From Coturnix japonica (lineage: Eukaryota; Chordata; Aves; Galliformes; Phasianidae), in assembly GCF_001577835.2 (NCBI RefSeq), contig NC_029528.1, forward strand, positions 2,098,265 to 2,162,264: a stretch of DNA of 64,000 nucleotides. Reading direction: 5' to 3'. The notes beneath the pieces were generated by a model, which had not been told where the DNA came from, ran no database searches, and was given only the letters and a program-made list of their open reading frames with translations. This document shows positions 61,894 to 64,000 of the stretch, one piece after another. The position numbers and the translations under genes were made by a program. Every line of letters begins with the position of its first letter. The stretch's first letter is position 1.

Positions 61894-64000
61894 GAAATTT
61901 CAAGTTTCGGTTTTACGGTAAGTGCGAAAATCCTCCGTTCTGACAGTTTTCACTTTTATTATATATTGCATTTATCTGCACACTCCCTCCTTCCCCAGGA
62001 CAGCAGGACCCCATCAGCCTGCATGGCCACAGGGCCTCATGGGGGGGATCTCTGCTGTCATTTTCTGTATTGGTTCCCATTTGGTCTCAGCCAGTGCTGC
62101 CCTGCAGGGCTGTGGGGTGGGAGCTGGGGGCAGTGCAGTGGGTGTGGGTCACAGCCTCTGGATTCCTGGGCAGAGCTCTGTGAATTGCCCCCGATCTCAC
62201 TACAGTTCTGAGAACATCTCCTCACTTGTGGCAGCACCTGAGCTGGTGGCGTTCCCTCTAGAAAAGCAGCTTAAAAAAACATGATGGGAAAACATGGTAC
62301 CAATTTACACATGGGTAAACTGAGGCAGGATGGGCAGCACCACAAGACACAAGGTGATGGAGGGGTCTGTGCAGAGCTACGAGATCACTGGCTAGACAAG
62401 AGGGCTCAGATGCACACACGGGTGGCACAGTGCAGGGGGTGGCCCTGTGCTGAGCTCTGCGGGGAGGCACTGAGCACACACAGGTGGGCTGGAGCTGGGG
62501 CTGGGGTCAGGGTTGAGGTGCTGCAGCCCCAGCACCGCACTGCAGGGATTCACACGGTGCCATCACTGCGGGGCTCTGTGTGGAGGAGCGTGGGGTGGAA
62601 TTCCCCTTTCCCAGCTAATCAGCTCCATTACTCGTGTTGCAGCGGACTCCAAAATTCCCTTTGTTAGCTGTGCAATAAACTTTGTCCCTGCACTGACTGC
62701 GTGCATCTCTATTTAGGAGAAAAGTGCTTTGCAGAGTGGCCCACGTCTGCCTGCAGTAACGGGAGCCTCGGTTATGGTAACCCTTGCTCCTGAGATGACA
62801 ATTATTTTTCCAGACATATGAAAACCAAAATCATTTGAATGTTGCATCATATAAGCAACCTGGTTCTCAGGCATGGACTCATCGATTCCATCCCGAAACA
62901 GATGTGCAGAGGATGATGACGAAGCAAAAGCAAGGGACCACCAAACAAATGCTTTCTGCAAGCAGGGGACTGATCCAGGCTCCATTACAATTGCCCTCCC
63001 CATCCCAGCAGTGATTTCCACACCTCCCCAACTTTCTGGCATGCACATGGAAAGATGTGGCTATAAAACATGAGCAAAAATGTCAGGCTAATTAAAGGGC
63101 TTCTATCTGGTTAAAACCATATCTCTTTTGAAAAACAGACATTTCCTTGCCCATATGTCCTGAACAGCACCTGAAGTTACTGCAGCAAAAAGGAGTTGTA
63201 CAAAGCAGATTTGCATGACACTGTTTATTGCCTCCTGTGCATTTTTGCATGTCTCCCAGCACAGTCTCGCTGCTCCTACCTTTCTCCACCAGCACTTTCT
63301 AATCAATGGTGTTTGCAGACACTCACCTGCCAGTGCCAGACAGCACTCCCTGCCACCCTACAAAGCACAGGGTTGGGTGCACAGTTCCTGGAGCACATGC
63401 CCAATATTGGGGCACAGGGATGAGGTGCCAGCTCCCAGCTTGCAAATGTCACCACCACTCCTCAAGCAAAGCAGCAAAACTATGAGCTGTGTGCTGCAGT
63501 ACAGGCAGCGAGGAACCCACAGGTGGGGTGTATGGCTTTGAAGGAAGGAGACTTATGAAAGGGTGTAAGGGCGCTGTAGTCCCTGGGGTGCAATGTAAAT
63601 CCTGGCTTTCCAGGCAAACTCCCTGCTCCAGAACTGGAGTGACTTTATTCAGGCATAAATGCTCTGCTTTAAATAGCATGGCAGTGCTTATCTTTCCATC
63701 TCAGCTATTAAGGAGCTCTTTGTGCTTCAGCAGACTGCCACTGGCCTGAGCGCTGCTGCTGTGGCACATGACTGCTGTGTTTGGTTTTAGCCAAAACAGG
63801 ATTACTCGCAGCAGCTGGAGATGCTCATTTTCCTTCAGCAAAACCCTTGCAGACTGCAGCCGTCCTGACTGGGGCTGCACAGAAATGTGTGGGAGCAAAA
63901 GAAGAAGGCAGGACTGGTTTTGCCCCATCCTGGCATAAGAGGCTGAGGTTATAGCCTTGAAGATACTGCATGGAGAAGCTTTGCATCCTCCCTAAAGCAC

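Larger units (their letters stand above)
58984..64000. other. Intergenic, distal upstream flank
   Basis: Apart from two CR1 fragments, an (AAT)n run and A tracts, nothing is recognisable. No exon of a further gene was found up to the window edge. Confidence 0.6.

Noticed and set aside
46000-64000. Start of TCF7, expected next by synteny
   Set aside because: No HMG-box or beta-catenin-binding exon could be read on either strand, so the gene probably lies beyond the window.
1-64000. tRNA, rRNA, CRISPR array or bacterial-type operon
   Set aside because: None seen. This is vertebrate nuclear DNA, and repeats are dispersed LINE fragments and microsatellites rather than spaced arrays.

Overview
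This is a vertebrate autosomal segment, almost certainly from a bird and probably a galliform. It carries at least ten fragments of the avian CR1 LINE, shows intron/exon structure with GT-AG splice sites, and has CpG-island promoters. Two protein-coding genes can be read, both on the minus strand and in the order known from human 5q31: C5orf15/KCT2 (CDS 27587-31727) and VDAC1 (CDS 32907-39891, with a probable non-coding first exon near 45.55-45.7 kb). Both CDSs were assembled exon by exon from splice sites, and reading frame is kept across every junction. C5orf15 gives 280 residues and VDAC1 gives 283 residues, the family's standard length.

Layout. 1-26 kb is intergenic on the 3' side of C5orf15: long unique AT-rich stretches, four CR1 fragments, and an isolated CpG-rich patch at 23.48-23.65 kb with a near-consensus CTCF motif. 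26.2-31.8 kb is C5orf15: a short signal-peptide exon in a CpG island, a 2.7 kb intron, a large acidic lumenal plus transmembrane exon, and a tail exon. Its promoter has two NRF1 palindromes and tandem YY1-type sites. About 0.25 kb further on the VDAC1 3' UTR ends (poly(A) signal at 32040-32045). 32.0-45.7 kb is VDAC1: eight coding exons, one intron of only 90 bp, CR1 fragments in introns, and a CpG-island promoter at about 45.1-45.96 kb. 46-64 kb is intergenic DNA upstream of VDAC1, holding CR1 fragments, microsatellites and one probable solitary retroviral LTR (fossil).

VDAC1 is the mitochondrial outer-membrane beta-barrel channel. C5orf15/KCT2 is a single-pass membrane protein of unclear function. 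They are neighbours in conserved synteny, and nothing in the sequence suggests they share a pathway. I found no sign of an undescribed coding system. The points most worth checking are regulatory: the very tight VDAC1-end/C5orf15-start junction with a possible divergent transcript, the duplicated start/YY1 unit, the CTCF-like site, and a CNC/small-Maf element upstream of VDAC1.
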